DNA of 34,744 nucleotides from Burkholderiales bacterium. GTDB taxonomy: Bacteria; Pseudomonadota; Gammaproteobacteria; Burkholderiales; Burkholderiaceae_C. Of this stretch, positions 25,101-34,582 are shown piece by piece (positions within the stretch are counted from its first letter, which is position 1; every line of letters starts with the position of its first letter). The position numbers and the translations under genes were made by a program. The notes below the pieces were generated by a model, which saw only the letters and a program-made list of their open reading frames with translations, searched no databases and was not told the DNA's origin. The stretch covers positions 1 through 34,744 of the forward strand of contig CANFXR010000020.1 in assembly GCA_947451035.1 (NCBI GenBank), in the 5' to 3' direction.

Positions 25101-26083
25101 GTTTTGAAGTGGTCGAAGCAGGGGGCTTGGTGAATCACCACCCGCCCCTGCGCGTCGATGAGTTGCAGCTGTGCGTCACCCGCATCCAGGTGCTCGGTGA
25201 TGCGACCAATGCGCGTGACCGCCACGCCCGCAGCGGCACCGGCAGCCGCCACCGCGGCCGCGCGCTCGGCCGGTGCCGTGAACAGCAGCTCGTAGTCATC
25301 GCCACCGCTCAGGGCGCACAGGCGCTGCAGGCTCAGCGGCTGTGCGCGCATCACATCGCTCAGCGGCAGCGTGTCAACCTCCAGCACGGCGCCCACACCG
25401 GAGCGCCGCAACACGTGAGCCAGATCGCCCAGCAGCCCGTCGGACACGTCGATCGCGCTGCTGGCCATGCCGCGCAAGGCCATCCCGAGCGCGAGGCGCG
25501 GCTGAGGCAACTCCATCGCCTGGCGCACCGCATCCAAAGAGGTGCCGTCGAGCGAAACGGTGCCTCGAAACACCTCGAGCGCCAGCCGCGCATCGCCGAG
25601 CGTGCCGCTGACGTACAGATCATCGCCGGGCCGCGCGCCCGAGCGCAAGAGTGCGCCGGTGCCCTTCACTGGCACCGGAATCTGGCCAAACACGCTGATG
25701 CAGATGTTGAGCGGGCCTCGCGTCGTGTCGCCACCGATCAACTCGCAACCACTGGCGTCCGCCAGCGCCAGCAGCCCTCGCGAAAAGCCGGCCAGAAAGG
25801 CCTCGTCGGCCCGCGGCAGCGCCAGCGCCAGCGTGAACGCCAGCGGCTCGGCGCCACAGGCCGCCAGGTCGCTCAGGTTGACCGCCAGCGCCTTGTGACC
25901 CAGCCGCTCGGGGTCCACCGTCGACAGGAAGTGGCGCCCCTCGACCAGCATGTCGCAGGAAACCGCCAACTGCATTCCGGGCAGCGGGGTCAACAAAGCG
26001 CAGTCGTCCCCGATGCCCAAGGCCGCGCGCCGCACCGGGCGGTCGAAATAGCGAGCGATGAGGTCGAATTCGCCGAGTGACAT
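25097..26083 (-). CDS. thiL: Thiamine-monophosphate kinase
   Basis: About 328 residues from ATG 26083, which gives the canonical start SLGEFDLIARYF; upstream in-frame codons are not protein-like. GIGDDCALL binds ATP/Mg2+, and VNLSDLAACGAEPLAF, GGDTTRGPL, DVSDGLLGDL and SGGDDYELLFT are family motifs. It phosphorylates thiamine monophosphate to the diphosphate cofactor. It heads thiL-pgpA-pncC and is divergent from maeB. Confidence 0.95.
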   Translation of the reverse strand: MSLGEFDLIARYFDRPVRRAALGIGDDCALLTPLPGMQLAVSCDMLVEGRHFLSTVDPERLGHKALAVNLSDLAACGAEPLAFTLALALPRADEAFLAGFSRGLLALADASGCELIGGDTTRGPLNICISVFGQIPVPVKGTGALLRSGARPGDDLYVSGTLGDARLALEVFRGTVSLDGTSLDAVRQAMELPQPRLALGMALRGMASSAIDVSDGLLGDLAHVLRRSGVGAVLEVDTLPLSDVMRAQPLSLQRLCALSGGDDYELLFTAPAERAAAVAAAGAAAGVAVTRIGRITEHLDAGDAQLQLIDAQGRVVIHQAPCFDHFKT

Positions 26084-26238
26084 GAGCGCATTCTCATGCG
26101 TTGCGTGCCGGTGCCCCGCGCTCTCGGCGGGCCGTGGGCTTTGCGCAAGAGGCTCACGATGGGCGAGGTGTGCGTCGGTTCGCTGTCGCGAGAGGGGGCG
26201 CCGCGCTGCGAGGCGGGCCTGCACCCAGGTGGACTCCT

Positions 26239-26244
26239 ACAATC
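26239..26244 (+). promoter_or_regulatory. Candidate -10 element for maeB
   Basis: TACAAT matches five of six -10 positions and lies 117 bases before the maeB ATG, in the 278-bp thiL-maeB gap. No convincing -35 precedes it; the rest of the gap shows no gene. Confidence 0.35.
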
Positions 26245-26361
26245 AACCCCGCGTTTGTCACTCCTGGCCCCCGGGGAAGAGCTCATTGCCGAGCCACCCG
26301 CTGCGGCAGGCCCCAGACGCCCCTCGCGCCCGCCGCGCGCCACTCAGCGAGATCAGGCCAC

Positions 26362-28659
26362 ATGACCACCCCCAACGATGTGAAACAAGCCGAACTGCGG
26401 CGTGCCGCGCTCGAGTACCACGAGTTCCCGACCCCCGGCAAAGTGGCGATCGCACCGACCAAGCAACTGGTCAACCAACGCGACCTGGCGCTGGCCTATT
26501 CACCAGGGGTCGCCGCCGCCTGCGAAGAGATCGTGGCCGACCCGGCCAACGTCTACAAGTACACCTCGCGAGGCAACCTGGTTGCGGTCATCACCAACGG
26601 CACCGCCGTGCTGGGGCTGGGCGACATCGGCCCGTTGGCGGCCAAGCCGGTGATGGAGGGCAAGGCGGTGCTGTTCAAGAAGTTCGCGGGCATCGATGTG
26701 TTCGACATCGAGTTGGCCGAGCGCAACCTCGACAAGTTGATCGACACCATCGCCGCGCTGGAGCCCACCTTCGGCGGCATCAACCTCGAAGACATCAAGG
26801 CGCCGGACTGCTTCTACGTCGAGCGCGCGCTGCGCAAGCGCATGAAGATCCCGGTCTTCCACGACGACCAGCACGGCACGGCGATCGTGGTGGGCGCGGC
26901 GATGCTGAATGCGCTGAAGGTCTCGGGCAAGGACATCAAACAGGTCAAGCTCGTCACTTCCGGGGCGGGCGCAGCCGCGTTGGCGTGCCTGGGCCTGCTC
27001 ATGAAGCTGGGCCTGCCTCGCGAAAACATCTGGGTCACCGACCTGGCCGGCGTGGTCTATGTGGGCCGACCGGCACTGATGGACGAGGACAAGATCGTGT
27101 TCGCGCAAGACACACCGCACCGCAGCCTCAGCGACGTGATTCGAGGCGCCGATGTATTTCTGGGCCTGAGCGCGGGCGGGGTCCTCAAGAAGGACATGGT
27201 CGCGACGATGGGCGCCAGCCCGATCATCTTTGCGCTGGCCAATCCGACGCCTGAGATCCTGCCCGAGGATGTCAAGGCCGTTCGCGATGACGCCATCATC
27301 GCCACCGGCCGCTCGGACTACCCCAATCAGGTCAACAACGTCCTTTGCTTTCCCTACATCTTCCGCGGGGCCCTCGACTCGGGGGCCACGACGATCTCCG
27401 TCGAGATGGAAATCGCCGCGGTGCATGCGATTGCCGAGTTGGCTCAGGCCGAGCAAAGCGAGGTGGTGGCTGCCGCGTACGGCGGGGCCACCCACAGCTT
27501 CGGGCCGGAATACCTGATCCCCAAGCCGTTCGATCCGCGGCTGATGATCAAGATTGCGCCTGCCGTGGCACTGGCCGCGGCCGCCTCAGGCGTCGCCTCG
27601 CGCCCGGTACCGGACATGGGTGCCTACGGCGAAAAGCTGCAAAGCTTCGTCTACGCCTCGGGCACGACGATGAAGCCCATCTTCAACCTCGCCAAGCGAG
27701 CGCTGAAAAAGCGTGTCGCCTACGCCGAGGGAGAAGAAGAGCGCGTCCTGCGCGCCGCCCAGATCGTCGTCGATGAGGGCCTGGCGCGTCCCACGCTGAT
27801 CGGCCGCCCTGCGGTGATTGCCTCGCGGATCGCCAAGTTCGGGCTGCGTCTTGAGGCCGAGCGGGACTACGACCTGGTCAGCACCGAAAACGACCACCGC
27901 TACCGCGACTACTGGCAAACCTACCACCAGCTCACCGCGCGCAAGGGCGTCACCGAGCAGATTGCCAAGATCGAGATGCGGCGGCGCCTGACGCTCATCG
28001 CGTGCATGCTGCTGCACAAGAACGAGGTGGAGGGCATGCTGTGCGGCACCTGGGGCACGACGGCGCTGCACCTTCAGTACGTCGAGCAGGTGATCGGGCT
28101 GCGCGAGGGTGCCCGGACGTTTGCCTGCATGAACAGCTTGTTGCTGCCCGGCCGGCAGGTCATGCTCGTCGACACCCACGTCAACTACGACCCGACAGCG
28201 GAACAATTGGCGGAGATCACCACCATGGCCGCGGAAGAAATGCTGCGCCTGGGCCTGCGCCCCAAGGCGGCGCTGCTGTCGCACAGCAACTTCGGCTCCA
28301 GCAACCAGCCATCCGCGGTCAAGATGCGCGAGGCGCTTGCGCTGTTGCGGGAGCGCGCGCCTTGGCTGGAGGTCGACGGGGAAATGCACGGCGACACCGC
28401 GCTCGACGCCGACTACCGCCGCGGCCTGATGCCCGACAGCACCCTGAGCGGCGAAGCCAACCTGCTCGTGCTGCCCAACATCGATGCGGCCAACATTTCT
28501 TACAACCTGCTCAAGACCGCAGCGGGTGGTGGCATTGCGATCGGGCCGGTGCTGCTCGGCGCTGCCAAACCCGTGCACATCCTGACCCCATCGGCCACGG
28601 TTCGGCGCATTGTCAACATGACAGCCTTGACCGTCGCTGACGCCAATGCGGTCCGCTGA
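26362..28659 (+). CDS. maeB: NADP-dependent malic enzyme with phosphotransacetylase-like domain
   Basis: A 765-residue protein from ATG 26362; the open frame extends upstream but that part is not malic-enzyme-like. The catalytic half (about 1-430) has [29 protein letters not shown] (from residue 165), and NADP-binding [15 protein letters not shown] (199-213). The C-terminal half (about 430-765) resembles phosphotransacetylase ([18 protein letters not shown] and [11 protein letters not shown]) and serves regulation and oligomerisation. It decarboxylates malate to pyruvate with NADPH production. Confidence 0.95.
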   Translation: MTTPNDVKQAELRRAALEYHEFPTPGKVAIAPTKQLVNQRDLALAYSPGVAAACEEIVADPANVYKYTSRGNLVAVITNGTAVLGLGDIGPLAAKPVMEGKAVLFKKFAGIDVFDIELAERNLDKLIDTIAALEPTFGGINLEDIKAPDCFYVERALRKRMKIPVFHDDQHGTAIVVGAAMLNALKVSGKDIKQVKLVTSGAGAAALACLGLLMKLGLPRENIWVTDLAGVVYVGRPALMDEDKIVFAQDTPHRSLSDVIRGADVFLGLSAGGVLKKDMVATMGASPIIFALANPTPEILPEDVKAVRDDAIIATGRSDYPNQVNNVLCFPYIFRGALDSGATTISVEMEIAAVHAIAELAQAEQSEVVAAAYGGATHSFGPEYLIPKPFDPRLMIKIAPAVALAAAASGVASRPVPDMGAYGEKLQSFVYASGTTMKPIFNLAKRALKKRVAYAEGEEERVLRAAQIVVDEGLARPTLIGRPAVIASRIAKFGLRLEAERDYDLVSTENDHRYRDYWQTYHQLTARKGVTEQIAKIEMRRRLTLIACMLLHKNEVEGMLCGTWGTTALHLQYVEQVIGLREGARTFACMNSLLLPGRQVMLVDTHVNYDPTAEQLAEITTMAAEEMLRLGLRPKAALLSHSNFGSSNQPSAVKMREALALLRERAPWLEVDGEMHGDTALDADYRRGLMPDSTLSGEANLLVLPNIDAANISYNLLKTAAGGGIAIGPVLLGAAKPVHILTPSATVRRIVNMTALTVADANAVR

Positions 28660-28892
28660 CCGTCGGCGTTGAGCCGAGTTTTCCCGCCCGCAAGGGCACG
28701 AGCCGTCCGCTAGATGCCACCTTCGGTGGACCTTGACTCAGGCGTCTTGGCGCTCTCAACTGGCCCTCAAAGCATCCCACCAGATGTGAGCGCGCACTTT
28801 ATGGGTGCCTCTCCCGCGCTTATTTGAGGTGCCGGCTTGAGGTTTTCGGGCCGATTGGATACCATGCGCACTTGTGTTTTGAGGGAATACCC
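28660..28892. promoter_or_regulatory. maeB-ribonuclease gap: small hairpins and weak promoter candidate
   Basis: GCCC-GCAA-GGGC (28686-28697) and CCACC-TTC-GGTGG (28717-28729) are short hairpins that may end the maeB transcript, though neither has a T-run. TTGACT (28733-28738) and TCAACT (28756-28761) with 17-bp spacing could be a promoter for the ribonuclease genes. GAGGGA at 28881-28886 is the ribonuclease ribosome-binding site. Confidence 0.3.
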
Positions 28893-29315
28893 GTGCTGCT
28901 CTCAGGCCCCGCTGGGTCTCGTGGATGGTTTTTCAGGTCAGCGCAGGTGTCTGCCCTTGCGTTCGCTCTGGTTGGTGCCATCTCATTTTCCGGTTGGGTG
29001 GGCGCTGAGGCGCCTCAAAGGCCGGGAGATCATATTGAGTGGGCTCAACTCCCTACAGAGGCGCGACTCACGCACCGTTTGATCCTTTCTGGCGGACCGT
29101 TCCCCTACACGAAGGATGGTTCGGTTTTCGCCAATCGTGAGAAGTTGCTCCCCGCAAAGCCGAGGGGTTTTTATCGTGAGTACACCGTGCCCACCACCGC
29201 CGCCGCGGACAGGGGTGCGCGTCGCATTGTTTGTGGTGGCGGCCGGCCCCGGGCACCCGAGGCCTGTTTTTACAGTGGCGACCATTACGCAAGTTTCGGC
29301 CTGATCGTTCAGTGA
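28893..29315 (+). CDS. Secreted barnase-family guanyl-specific ribonuclease
   Basis: About 140 residues from GTG 28893, chosen for the GAGGGA six bases upstream; an in-frame TTG at 28824 lacks such a site. A signal peptide (arginines, then VSALAFALVGAISF, cleavage after VGA near 38) leaves a mature enzyme of about 102 residues, close to barnase. Catalytic features are conserved: FANRE (79-83) for guanine recognition, YRE with general base E96, the RGARRIV arginines (107, 110, 111) and GDHYASF with general acid H131. It cleaves RNA after guanine. Barstar follows directly. Use as an exported toxin against competitors or for scavenging RNA is inferred. Confidence 0.88.
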   Translation: MLLSGPAGSRGWFFRSAQVSALAFALVGAISFSGWVGAEAPQRPGDHIEWAQLPTEARLTHRLILSGGPFPYTKDGSVFANREKLLPAKPRGFYREYTVPTTAAADRGARRIVCGGGRPRAPEACFYSGDHYASFGLIVQ

Positions 29316-29336
29316 CGGCCGCAGGGTTTTTTGACC

Positions 29337-29344
29337 AAAGGAGG
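29337..29344 (+). promoter_or_regulatory. Strong ribosome-binding site of the barstar gene
   Basis: AAAGGAGG nine bases before the ATG is near-perfect, far stronger than the ribonuclease's GAGGGA/GTG start. It should ensure excess inhibitor over enzyme. Confidence 0.7.
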
Positions 29345-29353
29345 AGCGAGTCC

Positions 29354-29749
29354 ATGCTTTTGCAGACCGTCCGTTCAAATATCGTCCAGTCGATACGCGC
29401 TTACCGCGTTGAGGACTTGATGCAGGCCGCGCAAAGCGCTAGTCAGCATTTCCTCTATGCCAATCTCACGGCAGCACAGTCCAAGCAGGAAGTTCTCGAC
29501 ACGATCGCGGAATCGTTTCTTTTCCCGCTGCACTTCGGCAAGAACCTTGATGCACTCTACGACTGCATGACCGATCTGGTGCACAAGGCCGGCTCGCAAC
29601 CCGGGTTTGTGGTCGTTCTCGAACAACTCCCAGACAACCCTCGCTTCGATCGAGAGGCGCGCGAGCAGTTGCTGGACGTGTTCCGGGATGCGGCGGATTT
29701 CTGGGCCGAGCGGAAGATACCGTTCAGGTGCTTTTATTCTTTTCAGTAG
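29354..29749 (+). CDS. Barstar-family ribonuclease inhibitor
   Basis: A 131-residue barstar. The recognition helix FGKNLDALYDCMTDL keeps both acidic residues (D66 and D70) that in barstar block the barnase active site (D35 and D39). The C-terminal part FVVVLEQLP, a REAREQLLDVFRDAADFWAE helix and FRCFYSF strand complete the fold. It has an N-terminal extension of about 30 residues relative to the 89-residue prototype and no signal peptide, as expected for a cytoplasmic immunity protein. It lies 38 bp after the ribonuclease gene, presumably co-transcribed. Confidence 0.9.
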   Translation: MLLQTVRSNIVQSIRAYRVEDLMQAAQSASQHFLYANLTAAQSKQEVLDTIAESFLFPLHFGKNLDALYDCMTDLVHKAGSQPGFVVVLEQLPDNPRFDREAREQLLDVFRDAADFWAERKIPFRCFYSFQ

Positions 29750-29785
29750 CCCGCTCTCAAGAACTTGGTTCTTGGGAGCGGGCTA
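29747..29785. repeat. 18-bp near-perfect inverted repeat starting in the barstar stop codon
   Basis: The left arm 29747-29764 (TAGCCCGCTCTCAAGAAC) and right arm 29768-29785 pair at all 18 positions, one being G-T, around a TTG loop. No T-run follows. A strong transcript hairpin or a recombination end of the ribonuclease/inhibitor island are both possible. Confidence 0.85.
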
Positions 29786-29945
29786 CCGAAACGCCCAGCA
29801 CCCCCGAAAAGCCAGCGAAACCGGCCGCCAAGAGCGCGGCCAATGCCAGCTTCGGCATGAACATGCCGCTGATGAGCAGCGCTTTTGACACCTCGATGTG
29901 GCTGAACGCCGCTTGAGCAGCACCTGATCGGGGGCGGGCCGAGCC
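29786..29945 (+). pseudogene. Unrecognised coding remnant or small open frame
   Basis: A plus-strand frame ending at the TGA 29914-29916 reads, after the inverted repeat, TETPSTPEKPAKPAAKSAAN then SFGMNMPLMSSAFDTSMWLN and two alanines. It has the look of a Pro/Ala/Lys linker and short tail of a real protein, but no start with a ribosome-binding site is visible; the frame's only ATG upstream (29728) lies inside barstar. I do not recognise the family. It may be the 3' end of a gene replaced by the ribonuclease island. Confidence 0.3.
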
Positions 29946-30725
29946 CTACGGGGCTTGACTCTCGGTCCGCCCGAGGTTGCAACACAGGTCCAGGTATTCG
30001 CTCACGCTCACTTCTTCTGCCCGGCGCTGCAGATCAAAGTGCCCGGAGAACGACCTTTCTTCGAGCCAGCGGCCCAGGGTGTTGCGCAGTACTTTTCGTC
30101 GCTGCGAAAAGGCCACCGTGACCAGTTCTCCCAGCAGACGGGCATCCACATCTGCCCGAGCCGGCAACGGCCTCATCCGAACGATCGCCGACTGAACCTT
30201 CGGCGGAGGATCGAACGCATCAGGCGCCACATCAAGCACCGATTCGATGTCGTAGCGCCACTGCAGCATCACCGACAGCCGCCCGTAGATCTTGCTGCCG
30301 GGCGCGGCCGCCATGCGCGAAACCACTTCTTTCTGGAGCATGAAGTGCTGATCGACGATGTGTTCGGCCGACGGCAACAGATGGAAAAGTATGGGCGTTG
30401 AGATGTTGTACGGAAGGTTGCCCACCACTCGCAGCGGGCGGCCAGCGGCAGCAGCCAGCGCGGGGAAGTCAACCGTCAGCACATCCGCCTCGATCACCTG
30501 CAGGGATGGGTTGCCCCGCAGGCGAACGGCCAGATCGCGATCCAACTCGATCACCGTCAGCGGCTTGACGTAGTCCAGCAGCGGCAAGGTCATCGCCCCG
30601 AGACCGGGGCCGATTTCCACCATGGCATCCCCAGGCTCAGGGCGAATGGCATCGATGATCGCGTCGATCGCCACGCGATCCGTCAGGAAGTGTTGCCCAA
30701 AGCGCTTGCGCGCGACATGGCTCAT
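29946..30725 (-). CDS. rsmA: 16S rRNA dimethyladenosine transferase
   Basis: A 259-residue RsmA (KsgA). [11 protein letters not shown] at the start, SAM motif [11 protein letters not shown] (36-46), the acidic E60 after it, and NLPYNIS (103-109) for adenine binding identify it. It dimethylates A1518 and A1519 of 16S rRNA during 30S maturation. It follows surA after 58 bp on the same strand. Confidence 0.96.
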   Translation of the reverse strand: MSHVARKRFGQHFLTDRVAIDAIIDAIRPEPGDAMVEIGPGLGAMTLPLLDYVKPLTVIELDRDLAVRLRGNPSLQVIEADVLTVDFPALAAAAGRPLRVVGNLPYNISTPILFHLLPSAEHIVDQHFMLQKEVVSRMAAAPGSKIYGRLSVMLQWRYDIESVLDVAPDAFDPPPKVQSAIVRMRPLPARADVDARLLGELVTVAFSQRRKVLRNTLGRWLEERSFSGHFDLQRRAEEVSVSEYLDLCCNLGRTESQAP

Positions 30726-30783
30726 GGCTAGCCCGCGAAGCGCGACAACTGACTTGGGTTAACGATTTTCGCCGGCGTCGGCA

Positions 30784-32112
30784 TCACGGCGGAGGCTCGC
30801 GCAACTCCACGTAGGCGCGTGCGCGCAACTCCCGGTTCCATTCGGCCAGTGCGACCGGGTAACGCTCTTCGCGCAACAGGCTTCGGGCCTGCTCACGCTC
30901 TTGCTTGGCATCGAGGGCGGACTGCCGGCGCTCATCCACGCGGATCAGATGCACCCCGAAGCGCGACACCAGCGGGTCGGAGATACCGCCGACCGGCAGC
31001 GCATTCATGGCATCCTCAAACTCGGGCACGAATGTGCCCGGAGAGGTCCAGCCCAGATCGCCGCCCTGTTGCGCGCTGCCGTCTTCCGAGTGTTCCTTTG
31101 CAAGTTGCTCGAAACTGCTGGCGCCTGAAACGATCTGCCGCTTGTACTCCATCAGTCGACGCATCGCGGCGGGCTGATCGAGTTGTGGTGACCCCCGCAA
31201 CAGAAGATGCCGCGCGTGCGTTTGAACCACCGAGAAAGCCTGCACATCGCGCCGCTCCTGCAACTTGAGCACATGGAATCCTGCGCCGGTTCGCAGCAAC
31301 GTGGTTGACAGCTCACCCGTCTGAAGGTCGCGCACCCTCTCGGCAAACACATCGGGCAACCGGTCCAGGGCCCGCAAACCCATGGCCCCACCAGCCGCCT
31401 TGTTCGAATCTTCGGACACCTCGCGGGCCACCGCCTCGAACGATTCGCCCGCCTTGACACGCTCCAGCGCCGCCTCGGCACGCGCGCGCCGCTCGTTCAC
31501 GATCGCATCGGTGGCACCGTCTGGCACGGTCACCAGAATCTGCGCCACGTTGTACTCGGGCTTGCCGCCCGACTGCTGCCGCCGTTTTTCGAGGAGCGCA
31601 TCGATGTCGGAGTCGGTGATGCGAATGCGGATCTGCATTTCCCGCTCACGCGCACGGTCAACCAGAATCTGGTCGCGCAGGTTGTTTCGAAACCGCGCGT
31701 AGTCCATGCCCTCCTCAACCAGCCGCGCTCGCAACTGCGGCAGCGTCATCTGGTTTTGAGATGCCACGTTGAGCACGGCCCGCTCGACCTCGACGTCGTC
31801 GATCTTCACGCCAAGATCCCGGGCGTAGGACATCTGCGCACGCTCGTCGAGCATGGTGTCCACCACCTTGCGCCGGAACTCGTCAGGCGGCGGCACCTGG
31901 GCACCGGCGCGCATGGCGGCGTCACGCACGGCGCTCATTCGCTGGTCCACCTCGCGCGCCGTCAGCAACTCCTGGTTCACCACGGCCACGATGTAGTCGC
32001 CCGCACGCACCGTCGGTACCGATGGCGCTTGCGCCTGCGCGGCGGTGGCGCCGCAAACCAATGCGCCGCAAACCACGGCGGCCCCTAAAGTCAGTCGGAA
32101 ATATTCAGTCAT
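30784..32112 (-). CDS. surA: Periplasmic chaperone/peptidyl-prolyl isomerase SurA
   Basis: About 442 residues from ATG 32112, which overlaps the lptD stop by eight bases (ATGACTGA). A signal peptide ends near AAQAQA (residues 24-29). The N-terminal chaperone domain (DYIVAVVNQELLTAREVDQR to about 165) precedes two parvulin domains, about 185-290 (EYNVAQILVTVP, GGAMGLRALDRLP) and 300-400 (THARHLLLRG, GGDLGWTSPGTFVPEFEDAM). It escorts outer-membrane proteins, including LptD, to the BAM complex. Confidence 0.95.
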   Translation of the reverse strand: MTEYFRLTLGAAVVCGALVCGATAAQAQAPSVPTVRAGDYIVAVVNQELLTAREVDQRMSAVRDAAMRAGAQVPPPDEFRRKVVDTMLDERAQMSYARDLGVKIDDVEVERAVLNVASQNQMTLPQLRARLVEEGMDYARFRNNLRDQILVDRAREREMQIRIRITDSDIDALLEKRRQQSGGKPEYNVAQILVTVPDGATDAIVNERRARAEAALERVKAGESFEAVAREVSEDSNKAAGGAMGLRALDRLPDVFAERVRDLQTGELSTTLLRTGAGFHVLKLQERRDVQAFSVVQTHARHLLLRGSPQLDQPAAMRRLMEYKRQIVSGASSFEQLAKEHSEDGSAQQGGDLGWTSPGTFVPEFEDAMNALPVGGISDPLVSRFGVHLIRVDERRQSALDAKQEREQARSLLREERYPVALAEWNRELRARAYVELREPPP

Positions 32113-34582
32113 AAATGCTGGAAGTCTGCGGGGCAAGCGGCCCGTCTCGCAACAACCGATACCCCGGCACATTGTGCTGCAGTGCCTGGAGCGGATTGGA
32201 TCCGATTCGTGACAGCCCGACCAACTCCAGCTGGATCATGAAGCGTGTGGTCGCCTCGGTCTGGCCGGTGGACTGTCGTTCGGCCACGATGCGTCCTATC
32301 CAGCACCCGGCGTCGTATTCAAAACCGAGCAATGCATCAATGAGACGCCTGTCGCGGGGGCTGTAGTTGGCGCGGCCCACGGTATAAAGCGAGCCGTTGC
32401 AACTGCTCCGTCCGGCCGAGGACTGATCCGGCGTGCGTCCGAACAGCGGCCACTGCCAGCCCAGTTCCACCTCCTCCGACTGATCTCGCGTGAAGCGATA
32501 GTTGAACGAGAGCGTGCGAAACGGCCCCGGCGAGTAACTGGCACCGAAGGTGGACCGAGCGGACCTTCCCACGTCTGGCCGGTACAGCATCGACCCGCTC
32601 AGCGTCCACAGTGGAATCAGATTCGTGGAGCCGAGCAGCAGCAGGTCCGAGACGCGCCGGGTGAGCGGCTTGTTGTCGGGTGTGATGCGCTGGTCGCTGA
32701 AAAGATAGCTCTGAACCATGGCGAGGCGCATGAGCTCGCCTTCGGTGCGCGGATCCAGCAGCCGCGTGGTGACGCCCGCCGTGACCTGATTTGCGTCGGA
32801 CACGCGGTCGACGCCGGAGAACGTGTTCTGGCTGAAACTGGACTCGAAGTTGACGTCCTTCGCCGCGGAGTCGAAGTTGGGCAGACCGTCTTGCCGGTGG
32901 TAGGGCGTGTTGGTGTACAAAAGCCTGGGCTCCAGCGTCTGCCGCAAGTCGTGCCCAAACCAGCTGGTGTCGCGCTCAAGCACCATCCCACCGTCCACGC
33001 TGAAGGTCGGGATCACGCGCGAGGCCTCCGAGCGGCCGTCCGCCATCGGACGGTCGAGCGAATAGGAGGCGGCGTTCAGCGCAATCTTCGGCGTCACGCT
33101 CCAGCCCGGGTTCAGCCACGGCATGCTGATGGACGCCAACGAATGCAGCCGGGAACCCTCCACGCGGTTCGGCGTGATGTTTCCGGCCGGGTTGACGAAG
33201 TGGTTGAACTCGCCTTCGAAGCCCAACTCGAGGCCGTAGTCCAGCGGCTGGATGATCCTCGCGCCGACCTGTGGCAAGCGCTCATAGGGCGTTTCGAACC
33301 GGCTGTCGGGGTTTTGCAGCACCTGCCAGCTCTGCACCCGTGCGTAGGTCGTCCAGTTGCCGAACGGTCGCGTCGCGCGGACGTCGGAGAGCAACAGGCG
33401 CGGCGTGATCTGGTCCGGATTCGACTCCTGCCTGAAGTCCTTCCAGTAGTTGTCGTCGGACACTCTCAGCGCACGAACCTTGACCTCGGTGTGATCGTCC
33501 AACAGCATCTCGTGTCGAACCCCGAAGGAGTACCGGGATCTCTTGGCGACCTGGTCATCAGGCAGGAAGTCCAGGTTGAGTTGCCCGCGATAGTTCGGCT
33601 CGAGGTAACGGAACTCCGTGCCCAAGCCCACCCCACGCTTGGTGCTGAGCAGGGGCGTGAGGGTCGCATCGCGGTTGGGTGCGATGTTCCAGTACCAGGG
33701 CATTTGCACCTGCAATCCGGTGCGACTGTCGACCGCGATGCTGGGCGGCAACCACCCGGACTTGCGCTCGTCGGTCAGCGGAAACCGCAAGATGGGTGCG
33801 GCCAGGATGGGCACGCCAAGAAAACGCAGCACCGCATTTTCTGCAATCCCCTCGTTGGCCTCGAAGTCCATCTTCACCCGCGAGGTACTCAACTCCCAGG
33901 CCCTGTCGCCGCCGTCAGCGGGGCAGCTGCTGTAGGTGGTGTTGGTGGCCACCGAGCGCTGGTTGTCGATGAAGTCGATGCGCTCGGCCACGCCACCGGC
34001 CCCCGTGCGCCCGAAAAAGTAGGTGGGCTTGATGAAGTAGCCCTCGAAGCGCTGGACCTTGAGCTGCAGTTCAGGCCCACCGTAGCGGTTGCCCTCTTGG
34101 CGGATCTGAACGTTGCCGCGGGCCAGCGCCAGGTCCTCGACCTGGTCATAACTCAGCAGGTCGGCCCGGATCGACAGCTCTCCCCGGCGCAACACTGCGT
34201 CCCCTTCGGCGACCATCTCGATGTCCGGGCGGCCGCGCATGGACTGCGCCTGCACCGTGATGGGCAATTGCTTGCCCGCCTCACCGCGCGGCAAGGACTG
34301 AATCGACGGGATGATCTTCAAGGCGATGCCCGCGCCTGACAGCATCGGCGCGGCAACCGGTGCCGACGCAGGCACTGCTGCTGTCGCTGCTGCTGCTGCT
34401 GCGGCGGCCGCCGCAGCAGGCGTGCCGGGCAGGGGCTTGCCCCACTGGGCTCGGGCCGGGCTCGTTCCCATCAACAGCACAACGGCCCAGAAGACTGCCG
34501 TCAACACGCAACGGTGCTGTCCTGCGGCATGCGGGGCAAACGCGCCAGAACTCAGCGAATGGGCGGTGGGACGAGGGAACAA
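32105..34582 (-). CDS. lptD: LPS-assembly outer-membrane protein LptD
   Basis: Up to 825 residues from TTG 34582; a GTG at 34507 (800 residues) is an alternative, and neither has a good ribosome-binding site. The signal peptide ends at SPARA before QWGKP. An 11-alanine tract follows, then the OstA-type periplasmic domain (DAVLRRGELSIRADLLSYDQ) and the long beta-barrel (FRYLEPNYRGQLNLDFLPDD). Visible cysteines in SSCPADGG, SSCNGS and AGCWIG could form stabilising disulfides. It inserts lipopolysaccharide with LptE. Confidence 0.95.
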   Translation of the reverse strand: MFPRPTAHSLSSGAFAPHAAGQHRCVLTAVFWAVVLLMGTSPARAQWGKPLPGTPAAAAAAAAAAATAAVPASAPVAAPMLSGAGIALKIIPSIQSLPRGEAGKQLPITVQAQSMRGRPDIEMVAEGDAVLRRGELSIRADLLSYDQVEDLALARGNVQIRQEGNRYGGPELQLKVQRFEGYFIKPTYFFGRTGAGGVAERIDFIDNQRSVATNTTYSSCPADGGDRAWELSTSRVKMDFEANEGIAENAVLRFLGVPILAAPILRFPLTDERKSGWLPPSIAVDSRTGLQVQMPWYWNIAPNRDATLTPLLSTKRGVGLGTEFRYLEPNYRGQLNLDFLPDDQVAKRSRYSFGVRHEMLLDDHTEVKVRALRVSDDNYWKDFRQESNPDQITPRLLLSDVRATRPFGNWTTYARVQSWQVLQNPDSRFETPYERLPQVGARIIQPLDYGLELGFEGEFNHFVNPAGNITPNRVEGSRLHSLASISMPWLNPGWSVTPKIALNAASYSLDRPMADGRSEASRVIPTFSVDGGMVLERDTSWFGHDLRQTLEPRLLYTNTPYHRQDGLPNFDSAAKDVNFESSFSQNTFSGVDRVSDANQVTAGVTTRLLDPRTEGELMRLAMVQSYLFSDQRITPDNKPLTRRVSDLLLLGSTNLIPLWTLSGSMLYRPDVGRSARSTFGASYSPGPFRTLSFNYRFTRDQSEEVELGWQWPLFGRTPDQSSAGRSSCNGSLYTVGRANYSPRDRRLIDALLGFEYDAGCWIGRIVAERQSTGQTEATTRFMIQLELVGLSRIGSNPLQALQHNVPGYRLLRDGPLAPQTSSIYD
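34385..34417 (-). repeat. 11-alanine codon tract in lptD
   Basis: Eleven consecutive GCN codons, five of them GCA in a row, lie just after the LptD signal peptide. They are followed by ACA and two further GCA codons. The triplet repeat could vary in length by slippage without changing frame. Confidence 0.8.

Noticed and set aside
26101-26361. In-frame 87-codon extension of maeB
   Set aside because: Proline/arginine-rich, not malic-enzyme-like, and contains the likely promoter; ATG 26362 matches the family start.
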